DNA of 64,000 bases from Bin80 sp026708685 (GCA_965200955.1 OZ241742.1:620001-684000), one strand, 5' to 3'. Shown: positions 10,019-18,957, numbered from the stretch's first letter. The notes: generated by a model from the letters alone, not told the origin. Translations and numbers: made by a program.

Positions 10019-10631
10019 AATTTTGTGTATAATGAATCGAGAGAATATAATATCTGTTGCTATGGAGTGGCTTTCAAACGTGTCGATATAGGACCAAAAT
10101 CAAAGATCATCTTCAAGAACATGTTTGGTTGAACAAAATCAAGTATATTGTTTAGGATCAGGGATTCTTTATGGTCTAACGACATCCTTCCTACGGAAAC
10201 ATCCCCGTTTCGCCTGCTGTTGGTTTCAGTGAGGAAAATAGAAAATGTATGCGTAGCGAGATGATTGTGGAGTTGGCTGATTCTAAACTAGCCACATGGT
10301 CATGCGTGATGATACATTCATTGATGATCAGATTTGACATAGTGCAATATTTGATCAGGAGATTCCAGTGTGATCTTATTTGACAATTGATTCTCCGCGG
10401 TAATCCTGCCTCCATTATTGTTAATTTTCAACCATCGAAATACAGATATCCTCATAAGTCAGATGGGTTTGGATATACTGATTTTGAAAGCAGTCTACGG
10501 GGAGCCTTGTTTTCCATATGACTTCTTCACTATGGTTCATAAAATGAGTGGTATATTATTAAGGGTTTGTTTGATTTCTTCGTTGCTTCTTACTGCTTCA
10601 AATTCTTTGCTCAAATCGGAAAAACTCTCCT
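10019..10631. other. Gene-free stretch with no supportable feature
   Basis: About 610 bases with scattered short open frames on both strands (for example 10418-10666 on the plus strand and 10191-10415 on the minus strand). None shows a recognisable domain or a convincing start. It may be decayed coding DNA, but no family could be identified. Confidence 0.35.
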
Positions 10632-11354
10632 ATGATGAATCCACAAATTTTCGTATGGGCTCGTGAAACAGCTGGATTTACCTTGTCAGAAGCGGCAAGG
10701 AAGGTGAACATTAAAGAGCATACTCTCTCCAAAATTGAGGGAGGTGATCAAACGCCATCCAGACCGATGTTACTGAAAATGGCTAGATACTATCGGCGGC
10801 CTGTGGTGACATTCTTCTTGGAAGATATACCGATTGAATCAAATTCTGGTGCAGATTTTCGTGCACAATCTGACCAGTTTTCGCCTAAGGATAAGGCCAT
10901 GGTTTCTGCATTGTTGCGTGACGCGAAAGCGAGCCAGCAAATGATTAAGGCGACAAAGGAATTGGAGGAAGAAAATGATTCACTTCCATTCGTTGGTTGG
11001 TTAAGGCGAAAATGGGATCTTTCAGCAGAGAATGAGACTATGGAGCGGACAATTTCCCGAATGTCACCTATTCAATACAAGGCCTTGATTCAAGACGCAT
11101 TGGCTGGGTTGGAAATGGTTCTAAATCATCCAGAGGCTCATAAACAATACCACACTCAGAGGACAGACGAAAATGCTTTCAAGTTGATTCGAGGCATGAG
11201 TGAAAACGCTGGAATCTATACAGTTCTCAGAGGAAATCTGGGAAGCAGTCACAGTCAATTTCCAGATGGTTTATTTAGAGCATTTTTGATCGCTGATGAT
11301 GTAGCTCCATATATCGTAATGGGAATTATATCCATAAGTAACCAGATTATATAG
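10632..11354 (+). pseudogene. XRE-family HTH / ImmA-IrrE regulator, 5' part, split by a TnpB element
   Basis: The N-terminal half encodes an XRE-type helix-turn-helix (FTLSEAARKVNIKEHTLSKI, about residues 14-33) followed by the linker region usual before an ImmA/IrrE zinc-protease domain. Native sequence ends at 11318. The last 11 codons before the TAG at 11352 come from the inserted element. Removing 11319-12725 and one copy of the CGTA duplication joins codon GTA (11316-11318) to ATC (12730) and restores one 425-residue frame. Proteins of this layout are antitoxin-like or regulatory partners, often encoded just upstream of DUF4411 toxins, as here. The split separates the DNA-binding domain from the metalloprotease domain. 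Confidence 0.87.
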
Positions 11355-12729
11355 TTACTGACTGATCCATTTCACGGCTCATAGGAGTCTCTAATGAGAA
11401 CGCTCCTCCACGTGCAGATGCCCCAATCCCGAAGGCCAAGAGTACATTCGCAGATGCGTTCAGATCTGCGTGATCCGTATGCCCACAGGACATACACTGA
11501 AACTTACTTTGAGTCGTCCGATTCTCTTTGTTGGTATATCCACAAGCATTACACTTCTGAGAAGTATACTTAGGATCTACAAGGACTACGTTACCAAACT
11601 TGTAGTCGCAGTAGGAATTAAACCTGCTCCATCCAGCATTCTGAATCACGCGGTTCAATCCTGCTTTTGCTTTCACATTCTTGCCAGGATTCTCTACCGT
11701 GCCCTTGGCAGACTTGGACATATTCTTGATCTTCAAGTCTTCACGCTTCAATGTGTAAGCCTTGTTGGACAAGGCCCTACTGTTTTGATGTGCCGCATTG
11801 ACTCGGCAGTTCTTCTGCTTTCGCTTCCACTTGTTGATCTTCCGTTTAGTTCGCTTGTATCGTCCAGATCCTTTCTGTTGTCTGGCTAACTTACGTTGAT
11901 ACCTGCGAATCCTTATTTCTTTATCCGTCAGATCAGGTAAAGAACACATGCCTCGTTCACCGTCACTGGAAGAATACGCGATGTTATAGGTGTTTAAGTC
12001 AATACCAATCGCTTTACCATCATCTACCTGCTCAGGTAGATTCACTTTATAGAGTACGGACATCTTCCAGTATCGACCCTCTTTTTTCACCGTCACTTCA
12101 ATGGGTTCAGCGTCTGGATAAGGATTGCCCCCTTTTCTACGCATCTTCATCCATCCTACCTTTTGAATGTAGATATTGTCGTCTACAATCGTAAAAGATC
12201 CTTTCGGTGCTGTGAACGATTTATGCTTGTACTTATTATGAAACGTAGGGTGATCACGTAATCCTTTGAAGAACGCTTGCCATGCCTCTGCCTGTCCTTT
12301 CAACGTGTAACGAACAATCGCAGATGAGTACTTAGATAACCAACCCGTTTCTTTACGCAAAGACGGGTAACGCTTGATTAAGGAGAAGAAAGATGTTGAA
12401 GGGTTTTCAGTCTCCTCATGTTTGAATTCTCTGTTAATCTGTTTTAGGATTACATTCCATACAAACAGACATGCTCCAACCAATCCATGCAATAACATGG
12501 CTTTGTATTGGGTGCCCGTTAGTAATCGGTACTCGATTCCACGATAAGCAGTGGAACAGGATGGGGATAGATGGTTAGAAGCCTTTGTAACAGGCATGGT
12601 ATCAAGGTTGATTGATAGTATGGTAAGCAATAGGGTAGATTCACAGCCTATCCTATTGTGTCTGTTATTATACTCTCCCAAATAGAAGGGTTCCATCTTT
12701 TGTTACTTTGCGATATAATTCCCATCGTA
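11315..12729. mobile_element. TnpB-carrying element with terminal inverted repeats and CGTA target duplication
   Basis: The element proper is 11319-12725 (1407 bp), flanked by the direct repeat CGTA at 11315-11318 and 12726-12729. The left end begins ATGGGAATTATATC and the right end is its exact reverse complement. Counting a further AAGTAAC block, the ends match over about 24 bp with three mismatches. The only gene inside is tnpB. No tnpA (Y1 or serine) transposase is present. IS200/IS605 and IS607 elements normally lack terminal inverted repeats and target duplications, so this looks like a non-autonomous DDE-type element carrying tnpB. The boundaries are confirmed because removal restores the interrupted gene exactly. 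A small hairpin (AGTAAC ... GTTACT, 11337-11358) overlaps the tnpB stop. Confidence 0.8.
11347..12597 (-). CDS. tnpB: TnpB (IS200/IS605-type RNA-guided nuclease, OrfB)
   Basis: A 416-residue TnpB from the ATG at 12597. The frame is open to 12696, but family similarity starts near YRGIEYRLLTGTQYKAMLL. The RuvC-like active site appears complete: Asp200 (AIGIDLN), Glu286 (LKRED) and Asp378 (HADLN). The zinc finger is complete with C349, C352, C368 and C371. TnpB proteins cut DNA using an omega-RNA made from the 3' end of the element. Here only 28 bases separate the stop from the element end, so any such RNA must lie largely within the gene's 3' part, and its guide would come from flanking DNA. 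The element has split an XRE-ImmA gene. No transposase accompanies it. Confidence 0.9.
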   Translation of the reverse strand: MPVTKASNHLSPSCSTAYRGIEYRLLTGTQYKAMLLHGLVGACLFVWNVILKQINREFKHEETENPSTSFFSLIKRYPSLRKETGWLSKYSSAIVRYTLKGQAEAWQAFFKGLRDHPTFHNKYKHKSFTAPKGSFTIVDDNIYIQKVGWMKMRRKGGNPYPDAEPIEVTVKKEGRYWKMSVLYKVNLPEQVDDGKAIGIDLNTYNIAYSSSDGERGMCSLPDLTDKEIRIRRYQRKLARQQKGSGRYKRTKRKINKWKRKQKNCRVNAAHQNSRALSNKAYTLKREDLKIKNMSKSAKGTVENPGKNVKAKAGLNRVIQNAGWSRFNSYCDYKFGNVVLVDPKYTSQKCNACGYTNKENRTTQSKFQCMSCGHTDHADLNASANVLLAFGIGASARGGAFSLETPMSREMDQSVTI

Positions 12730-13320
12730 ATCAACAACAATGATACACCATCAGCAAAATCATTTTCTATATTACATGAAATCATTCATTTACTACTTGG
12801 CCAAACTGGACTGAGTGATTTTCAGCATTCAACCCCTATAGAAAAATTTTGCAATCAAGTGGCTGGAGAATGGTTATTACCATCAGATGTGATTGAAGAA
12901 AAGCGAATGGTTTCTGGAGAAGAGGGCATTGATGAAGTAAAGCAGATCATTTCAAGTGTTTGTCAGCAATTCAACTTGAGTTACACGATGGTTACAACAA
13001 GATTTTATCATCAACGACTCATCTCTCAGGAGGTTTTTGAAGAACTGGAAGCATACTACACCAACAAGTGGAAGGAGTCCAGACAGCACAAGAAAAAATC
13101 AGTGAAAAATACCAATCAACGAGGGGGGCCAAGCTTTTATCAGATTCAGAGAAGCCAACTAGGAGATGGTGTAGTTAATTTTGTGAAGCGAATGGTTGAC
13201 TCAGGTGATCTGACTGAATCAAAGGCCGCTGTCATATTGTTCTCAGATCCAGGCAAAGTGTATGATTTGCTTCATTCTCCTAATAGACTCAAGCAATACT
13301 CCGATGCTTTACCTCCTTGA
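12730..13320 (+). pseudogene. XRE / ImmA-IrrE metalloprotease, 3' part, cut off from its HTH domain
   Basis: This is the continuation of the gene starting at 10632. The ImmA/IrrE zinc-protease signature HEIIH (restored residues 245-249) is intact, followed by FCNQVAGEWLLPSDV, the conserved helix of this family. An ATG inside the element at 12658 or GTG/ATG codons further down could in principle give a separate protease fragment, but it would lack the DNA-binding domain. The 3' end overlaps the DUF4411 start (13304) by 17 bases, which indicates that the two were translated together as a pair. Confidence 0.85.
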
Positions 13321-13857
13321 TGCGAACACATTAATCAATGCCCATGACACGTATTACGGCATGGATTGTGTTCCTGAATTTTGGTCATGTTTGGAGTTTC
13401 AGGCGAGAAAGAATATCTGTAGAATTCCACCGATGATTTATCACGAAATCAAGCCGAAGTCTAAGGAATTTAGGCAGTGGCTGGATCGCAACAAGGAAGT
13501 TTTCACTTTAAAAGAAGTTGAGAATGGTGCTTTGATCAGAAGTGTGATCACTCAGGGGTATGGAAATGAAATTACAGATGTTCAATGAAAACGCATAGGA
13601 GCGGCCCCCTTTCTGATAGCATCAGCATTGGAAGATTCTCAGGGGCGTTGTGTCGTGACTAACGAAGTATCAAAATTATCGCAAAGAGTGTCAAACGAAA
13701 GATTCTCGATATTTGCGATCAATTAAATGTTAAATGGATCAGTATGGTTGATTTCATCAAAATAGTTGGCATTAAGACTCGTTGGAAAAGTGAAATTCCG
13801 CAATCAGATTTAGAAAAATACTCAGGACATCATCAGTCACAGCTATTTGATGCGTAG
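13304..13857 (+). pseudogene. DUF4411 (PIN-like) toxin, broken by a stop and a frameshift
   Basis: It starts MLYLLDANTLINAHDTYYGM, the hallmark of DUF4411 proteins, which resemble PIN-domain ribonucleases with an early acidic DAN motif. The frame meets a TGA at 13586-13588. It then continues in register (APFLIASALEDSQGRCVVTNE) before a +1 shift near 13670, after which KRKILDICDQLNVKWISMVDF and the natural TAG at 13855 are found. The restored product would be about 184 residues, the normal family size. The 17-base overlap with the upstream ImmA/IrrE gene suggests a toxin-antitoxin or toxin-regulator pair, now dead in both halves. Confidence 0.82.
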
Positions 13858-13946
13858 TATAAAACTTATTAACCAACTAAAAATGGGGCTCATGTGCTTC
13901 ATGGAATAGTTATGCTCATACTGAGAGAATAAACAGTCTTAAAAAA

Positions 13947-14044
13947 GAGGCTTTTGCAAAACCTCAGCGTTTCAGCAGAAATATTGCCCTGGAGCACCCT
14001 TGGCGCATTTTTTAGAATTGGCAGGTAGGTTTTGCAAACGGCTC
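13947..14044. mobile_element. 98-bp MITE-like element, copy B
   Basis: The same length and terminal inverted repeats as the elements at 7838 and 30340, starting GAGGCTTTTGCAAAACCTC and ending GGTTTTGCAAACGGCTC. It is flanked by AAAA on both sides (13943-13946 and 14045-14048), consistent with a 4-bp duplication. The interior is clearly more diverged than between the other two copies, so this is an older insertion or a different subfamily. It lies about 100 bases upstream of the second subtilase fragment. Confidence 0.8.
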
Positions 14045-14146
14045 AAAATATTCTCTATTGCAGTTCAATATAACGGTAAATTAACTGTCATTGAGGAGTC
14101 TGAGTCTATTTTCCAGTCACATTATAGGAGCCGATATATCAGGGAA

Positions 14147-14607
14147 ACTCGTAGAATTACGCTTCAAGATACGTTGAAGAGTATCACTCCCGAAATGGTT
14201 TTAATCATTGAACTGATTGGTCAAGTAGAGAATTTTATGAATGCAGTCCGCAATATTGAGGGACTTGAATGGTTCGGAGAATATGAAGTAGAACATGTAG
14301 AGCATGACGACTGGTTTCAAGATTCAAGTCATTCTGAAAAAAAAGGTCGGATCTTTTTGACAATGACAAATCAGAAAGATTTAAATCAAATTGAAAACCT
14401 ATTTGAAAAATGGTGTAAAAATGAAAAAGAAAAATTCCCATTCAGATTAGCACCTCTCAAAGAAACCTTCCCATTCTATTATATCTTACATAAAATAAGA
14501 CCATGGGGGATGTTGTGGACAGGATCCAAGATACTGGTTTGTTAGAGGATTGGATAGAGAGAATCAAGGATGGACAAGAAACAGTTCCATTTGAGGTTGA
14601 ATTATAG
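14147..14607 (+). pseudogene. Fragment of a second subtilisin-like protease gene, left part
   Basis: This stretch is strongly similar to the N-terminal region of the broken subtilase at 5938-6400: shared GTAGAATTACGCTTCAAGAT, then ITPEMVL, NIEGLEW, VEHDDWF, and LHKIRPWG at protein level. It carries CAA where the first copy has a TGA stop. A small insertion near 14505 shifts the frame. It covers only the N-terminal region, without any of the catalytic triad. It is interrupted at 14607 by an IS66-family element and resumes at 16604. It is either a partial duplicate or the remnant of a second system of the same type. Confidence 0.8.
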
Positions 14608-16595
14608 GTATCTATACGAAAATCCCATATGACATGATCCATTGGTATGGATTCAATGACGAAGATGACGCTTGCTACATCCTGATATAGGCGAGTAGAG
14701 AACCAATACCGAATTCGCGATCAGATCGCAGGCCATTCTGACTGTTTGCTGAAAAAAAATAAAAATTTGTAAAAAATCTTCTAAAAATGATGTACATATT
14801 AAAAATATTTCGTATATTTGTATATTATGACGAGCAACCCACCCGTTTCTGATCTGCCTTTGCACCTCTGTTTGATCGCTATGCTTGGCGAGCAGAGTGC
14901 TCGGCGCGTACTGGAACTGGTGCACAAATTAGGGGAGGATGGTGAAGAACTGGTGATGCTGTTGATCACAGAATTGATCACTGCCAAAGAAGAGATCTTC
15001 AATGCACAAGAGACGATCGACTATCTTCAACGTCGGCTGTATGGGCAAAATCGGGAGCGTTTTACGGATCCCGATCAAACCGAGATCTTTGATGACTATA
15101 TCCCTGAGGTGCACGCCTCTGAGATTGAAGAGGAGGAAGAGGAAACCGTGACAAAAAGACGCAGGAGGCGAAGGGGATTGTATAGCGGTCGTAACAAGAA
15201 TCTACCCAGAGTCATTATACCCATTGATCCTGAGGGAGACTTGTCCCGCCTAGAGAAGATCGGCGAGGAAGTGCATTCCGTGTTTCATTTTCAGCCGGCA
15301 CGCTTTATGATTCTTCAATACGTGCGCAACAAGTATGTAGATCCCAACAATAAAGAGGCGGGGGTCTTGATGGGCACTCTCCCCGAGAATGTAAAAGGAA
15401 AACGCTCAGCTACGGTAGAGACCCTATCCGAAGTAGCGATCAATAAATATGTAGATCATCTACCGGTGGATCGTACACGCAAACAGTTCTTGCGCTTGGG
15501 TGCAGATCTGCCCAACTCCACCTTGAACGATTTTTGTGCACATGTTGCCAATGATCTCAAGCCCCTCTATGAGCTCCATCGACTGGAAGTCCTCAACAGC
15601 GAGTACATTCAGGCGGATGAAACGCGCATTCCGGTGCGTGATCCGGTCAAAAGCAAAGAGTCCGGTAAAAACCATCTTGGTTATTTTTGGCTGTACTCGG
15701 CACCGACTCCTCTGTTAGTGTTTGTAGATTACCAGCCGGGGCGATCTCGGGATGGTCCACTGAAGATCTTGGATGGTTTTCAGGGGAAATTGCAGACGGA
15801 CGGCTACAGTGTGTATGACTATTTTGGTAGGTTGGAAGGGATTGATCACTTCAACTGCGTGACGCACTGTCGTCGCAAGTTTGAGAAGGTGAAGTCATCC
15901 GAGTATGCATTTGTCCAGCAGAATGTGAAGGTGGTCTTATCGTTGTTCAGGAAGATCTATGCGATTGAACGTGATCTTCGCAAGCGTGGAGTCTCGTTTG
16001 ACCAACGCAGGGTGGAGCGTCAGCAGAAGTCAGCACCGCTCTTTGAGAAGCTCAAGACGTTTCTGGAAGCCAATGCGACCCTGGGTACGCAATCGTGGAA
16101 GCAAGCCGTGTACTATGCGTTGATTCGCTGGGAGAAGCTCACGCGATTTTTGGATCATGGGGAAGTAGAGATTGACACCAATCTCGTAGAGAACCGTGTG
16201 CGACCGATTGCCATAGGGCGAAAGAACTACCTCTTTGCTGGCTCCCATGAAGCTGCCCAGCGGGCTGCGATCCTGTATTCGTTACTCAATACCTGTACTC
16301 TACACGGTGTGAATCCACGGGAGTGGCTGGTGGATGTGTTAACGCGAATAGACATGATTCCACCAGAGGAGCTATACATGTTGCTGCCTCAGCACTGGAA
16401 GTCCACACAGCAGGACACACTCGGCAAGGCCGCGTAGGTCAGACTGACCGAGACAAGGGTCTCCAGTAACTGCCCACTGCTTCAGAGAAAATTGCCTGCC
16501 GTTGTACCATGATTCTCCTGTCAAGCCCAGTGGGATCACTCGCCCAAGTTAACAAAGTTTAGGTGCTTGAGTATATGGGATTTTCGGATAGATAC
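14608..16595 (+). mobile_element. IS66-family insertion sequence (tnpC-only type)
   Basis: A complete element of 1988 bp. The ends 14608-14630 and 16573-16595 are inverted repeats of 23 bp with one mismatch (left end GTATCTATACGAAAATCCC). The 8-bp direct repeat AATTATAG flanks it at 14600-14607 and 16596-16603, the target duplication size known for IS66. It carries one transposase gene and no tnpA or tnpB accessory genes, as in the ISBst12-like subgroup. It is inserted within the second subtilase fragment, whose sequence continues on the right side. Confidence 0.93.
14827..16437 (+). CDS. tnpC: IS66-family transposase
   Basis: A 536-residue DDE transposase of IS66. It has an N-terminal leucine-rich coiled segment, a basic stretch (KRRRRRRG), a zinc-finger-like/linker region, then the catalytic domain. 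ADETRIPV carries the first aspartate, FVDYQPGRSRD precedes the second (LQTDGYSVYD), and VENRVRPIAIGRKNYLFAGS holds the glutamate. The C-terminal IS66 extension (LLNTCTLHGVNPREWLVDVL) is present. The ATG at 14827 is chosen over an upstream TTG. A TATATTTG sequence (14813-14820) sits just before the start and resembles the Bacteroidota -7 box, but no matching -33 box lies at the usual distance. The gene appears intact. Confidence 0.93.
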   Translation: MTSNPPVSDLPLHLCLIAMLGEQSARRVLELVHKLGEDGEELVMLLITELITAKEEIFNAQETIDYLQRRLYGQNRERFTDPDQTEIFDDYIPEVHASEIEEEEEETVTKRRRRRRGLYSGRNKNLPRVIIPIDPEGDLSRLEKIGEEVHSVFHFQPARFMILQYVRNKYVDPNNKEAGVLMGTLPENVKGKRSATVETLSEVAINKYVDHLPVDRTRKQFLRLGADLPNSTLNDFCAHVANDLKPLYELHRLEVLNSEYIQADETRIPVRDPVKSKESGKNHLGYFWLYSAPTPLLVFVDYQPGRSRDGPLKILDGFQGKLQTDGYSVYDYFGRLEGIDHFNCVTHCRRKFEKVKSSEYAFVQQNVKVVLSLFRKIYAIERDLRKRGVSFDQRRVERQQKSAPLFEKLKTFLEANATLGTQSWKQAVYYALIRWEKLTRFLDHGEVEIDTNLVENRVRPIAIGRKNYLFAGSHEAAQRAAILYSLLNTCTLHGVNPREWLVDVLTRIDMIPPEELYMLLPQHWKSTQQDTLGKAA

Positions 16596-16603
16596 AATTA
16601 TAG

Positions 16604-16707
16604 TATAGCAATAATTCAATTTGATGACTGGAATGAGAGAGTTCAAAAGGTTAAACAGATCATTGAGGTGCTCAATAGACAAGCAGTGAACGATTGTCAC
16701 ATTGCCC
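16604..16707 (+). pseudogene. Fragment of the second subtilisin-like protease gene, right part
   Basis: Directly after the IS66 target duplication, about 100 bases match the first subtilase copy at 6406-6512 (shared GAATGAGAGAGTTCAAAA, ACAGATCATTGAGG and AAGCAGTGAACGA-type blocks). Similarity ends near 16707. Bases up to the HicB start then hold nothing recognisable. No part encoding the protease active site is present. Confidence 0.72.
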
Positions 16708-16855
16708 CTTAGATCTCTCTGATCAGTGAGTTAGGGTATTTGGAATCATTTTATAGTACATTTTGGTAAATGCAACACAAAGTCATATACTGGGTTCATG
16801 TACTCCCAACAACTATACAGGTTTATACATGATGATAGAATGTGGAAAAATCCGA

Positions 16856-17137
16856 ATGTCCTTTCTCATTGTCATAGAGAAAGATACTATCGGCTATCAT
16901 GCCTATGTTCCTGCTTTAAAGGGTATTCATGTGGGGGGAGATACGGAGGAAGAAGCTTCTAAAAATGCAGAAGATGCAATTGCCCTGTATATGGATTCTA
17001 TTATAGAACTGGGAGATCCTTTGCCAACCGGGTATGGCGTGGTCACTGAACCTGTGGAAACGACTCCTGTACGTACTCTCCATGTCCAGATACCTCTGAT
17101 TGAATGGGATTCAACAAGGCAATTCGTAGCCAAATAA
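16856..17137 (+). CDS. hicB: HicB-like antitoxin
   Basis: A 93-residue protein with the HicB fold signature: a short beta strand (MSFLIVIEKD), YHAYVPALKGIHVGGDTEEE, then the helix ASKNAEDAIALYMDSIIELG. HicB antitoxins bind and block HicA mRNA interferases and usually repress their own promoter. No clear C-terminal DNA-binding domain is visible. The ATG at 16856 is preferred because family similarity begins there; the frame is open further upstream. It lies directly before a HicA relic, so the antitoxin has outlived its toxin. Confidence 0.8.
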   Translation: MSFLIVIEKDTIGYHAYVPALKGIHVGGDTEEEASKNAEDAIALYMDSIIELGDPLPTGYGVVTEPVETTPVRTLHVQIPLIEWDSTRQFVAK

Positions 17138-17385
17138 AAATCTTACTGCCGAAGATCTAATTCGTGCTCTCAGAAAAGATGGATGGGAACGGGTAATGAA
17201 AAGAGGGGCAGTCAAGCATTTTTACAATCCAAATCGGGAAAAGGAGGATAGCCGTTCATTATCATCCTAAAAAGACTTATGGACTTGGCCTTCTTGAATC
17301 TCTTATTGAAGCTGTTGGATGGAATGAAAATGATTTGAAACGCCTGAAGATTATAAAGAGGAATTATATTTTGGAAATGCATTAA
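17136..17385 (+). pseudogene. hicA: HicA-like toxin, no start codon and frameshifted
   Basis: Immediately after hicB one frame reads LTAEDLIRALRKDGWERVMK then GAVKHFYNPN, the N-terminal half of HicA with its catalytic histidine region. There is no start codon, because a TAG lies just upstream in frame. A +1 shift near 17228-17240 moves the second half (IAVHYHPKKTYGLGLLESLI) to another frame, which ends at the TAA at 17383. Two lesions make this a clear pseudogene. Confidence 0.8.
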
Positions 17386-17643
17386 GAGTAATACTCATTG
17401 TGTAGAGAGCAAGCAAGAAAAATCATCCTGTCTGAATTTTTCCGAACTGTTGGATCTGTTCTCGGAAAAGATATTGACAATGAGAGAATATGTTATTGAG
17501 AACTACCCCTAATGTTGGATTGGTAGATTTTACGACTGGTCACATACAATTATAGTTTACGGGTTTCAAACTAACTTTTTCCAGACGATATTCTCGTCTA
17601 ATTCATTACTTTTATTAATCATGCAAGGACAGTCGATACCCAG

Positions 17644-18957
17644 TTACTCATCCCGTGATTTTTTTCGGAACGCCAGTGTAATGGGGATCCCTTCAAAACC
17701 GTAGGCACCTCTCAGTTTGTTTTCTAAATAGCGTGCATATCCAGTTCCGATGCCTTGAGGATGGTTACAGAAAAATGCAAACAGCGGTGGAGAAACTCCA
17801 ACCTGTGAGACATACTTGATTTGTATGTAACGACCACGCCAACTGGGAGGGTGATGACGGCGAATGATCTGTTGCATTTTCTGATTGAGTTCAGATGTAG
17901 GTATTCGTTTTGAAGCGTTATGTGTGATTTCTAAAGCCACATCTAAAACGCGGTGTGCCCGTTTTTGAGTTAGTGCTGATATAAATAGGATTGGTACATA
18001 ATCAAGAGTCTGCAAACGCTCGTGGATAGCACGCTCCACATCTCTCGCAGTATTCGTTTCCTTTTCGACAAGATCCCACTTATTGACCGCAATAATGAGT
18101 CCTTTTTTTAGACTTTCCGCTTCCTTTAATACATGAATATCCTGGGCTTCAAGTCCGACAGTGGCATCTATTATCAACACTGCAATATCGCAGTGATGAA
18201 TTGCACGTTCGGTGCGTAGGTTTGCATAAAACTCAACATTCTCATGCACTTTGGTACGTTTTCTTAACCCTGCTGTATCAACAAGAATCACATCTTGACC
18301 ATTATAGGTGAGTTGGGCATCAATGGAATCGCGGGTTGTCCCGCTGATTTCTGTGACAATGGAACGCTCTTGATTTAATAGGGTGTTGGTCAGGTGTGAT
18401 TTTCCGACATTGGGGCGTCCGATGAGGGCAATACGAACTCCACTTGATTCCTCTTCCTCTTCGTCCACCAGTAATTCTGCGGTCACCGCATCAAGAAAAT
18501 CACCAGTTCCCATTCCGTTGGTCGCACTGACTGGATAGACTTCTCCAAGTCCTAAACTATACATAGATGACGCATCCCATCTTCGTTGCTGATTGTCTGC
18601 TTTATTGGCAACCACTATCACTGGTTTTTCTGTTCTCCGAAGCATCTGAGCCATTTCTTCATCCAGATCCGTTATTCCAGCGGTGACATCCGTAACTAGT
18701 AATATGATATCGGCTTCTGTGACTGCAATGTTCACCTGCTCTCGAATGGCACGCTCAAAACGATCTGCACTTCTGGGTACGTATCCGCCTGTATCCACTA
18801 ACGCGAATTCTCTTCCATTCCATATCACTTGACCATAGATGCGATCCCGAGTAACACCAGGGGCATCATGAACAATCGCCTGACGAGTTTCGGTCAAACG
18901 ATTGAAGAGTGTAGACTTTCCCACATTCGGACGACCAACGATTGCAACAAGAGTCAT
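17644..18957 (-). CDS. der: Ribosome-assembly GTPase Der (EngA)
   Basis: Essential GTPase with two G domains in tandem that helps mature the 50S ribosomal subunit. The first P-loop is GRPNVGKS (residues 8-15) with DTGG as the G3 motif. The second P-loop is GRPNVGKS near residues 178-185, followed by DTAGLRKR and NKWDLVEK. The C-terminal KH-like domain (RHHPPSWRGRYIQIKYVSQ) is complete. Its length of 437 residues is typical. It is a core gene bounding the decaying island on the right and is transcribed toward it. Confidence 0.96.
   Translation of the reverse strand: MTLVAIVGRPNVGKSTLFNRLTETRQAIVHDAPGVTRDRIYGQVIWNGREFALVDTGGYVPRSADRFERAIREQVNIAVTEADIILLVTDVTAGITDLDEEMAQMLRRTEKPVIVVANKADNQQRRWDASSMYSLGLGEVYPVSATNGMGTGDFLDAVTAELLVDEEEEESSGVRIALIGRPNVGKSHLTNTLLNQERSIVTEISGTTRDSIDAQLTYNGQDVILVDTAGLRKRTKVHENVEFYANLRTERAIHHCDIAVLIIDATVGLEAQDIHVLKEAESLKKGLIIAVNKWDLVEKETNTARDVERAIHERLQTLDYVPILFISALTQKRAHRVLDVALEITHNASKRIPTSELNQKMQQIIRRHHPPSWRGRYIQIKYVSQVGVSPPLFAFFCNHPQGIGTGYARYLENKLRGAYGFEGIPITLAFRKKSRDE

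Noticed and set aside
10418..10666. Small open frame before the XRE gene as a possible peptide gene
   Set aside because: No domain, an ambiguous start, and overlap with the XRE gene in another frame.
11319..12725. Interpretation of the TnpB element as a plain IS200/IS605 insertion
   Set aside because: The ends are inverted repeats of each other and a CGTA duplication flanks them, which does not fit the single-strand mechanism of that family.
6011..13588. Two in-frame TGA codons (6011 and 13586) read as possible recoding (selenocysteine or alternative code)
   Set aside because: Both genes also carry frameshifts or insertions, the sister subtilase fragment has CAA at the first site, and intact core genes in the window end in TGA, so these are ordinary nonsense mutations.
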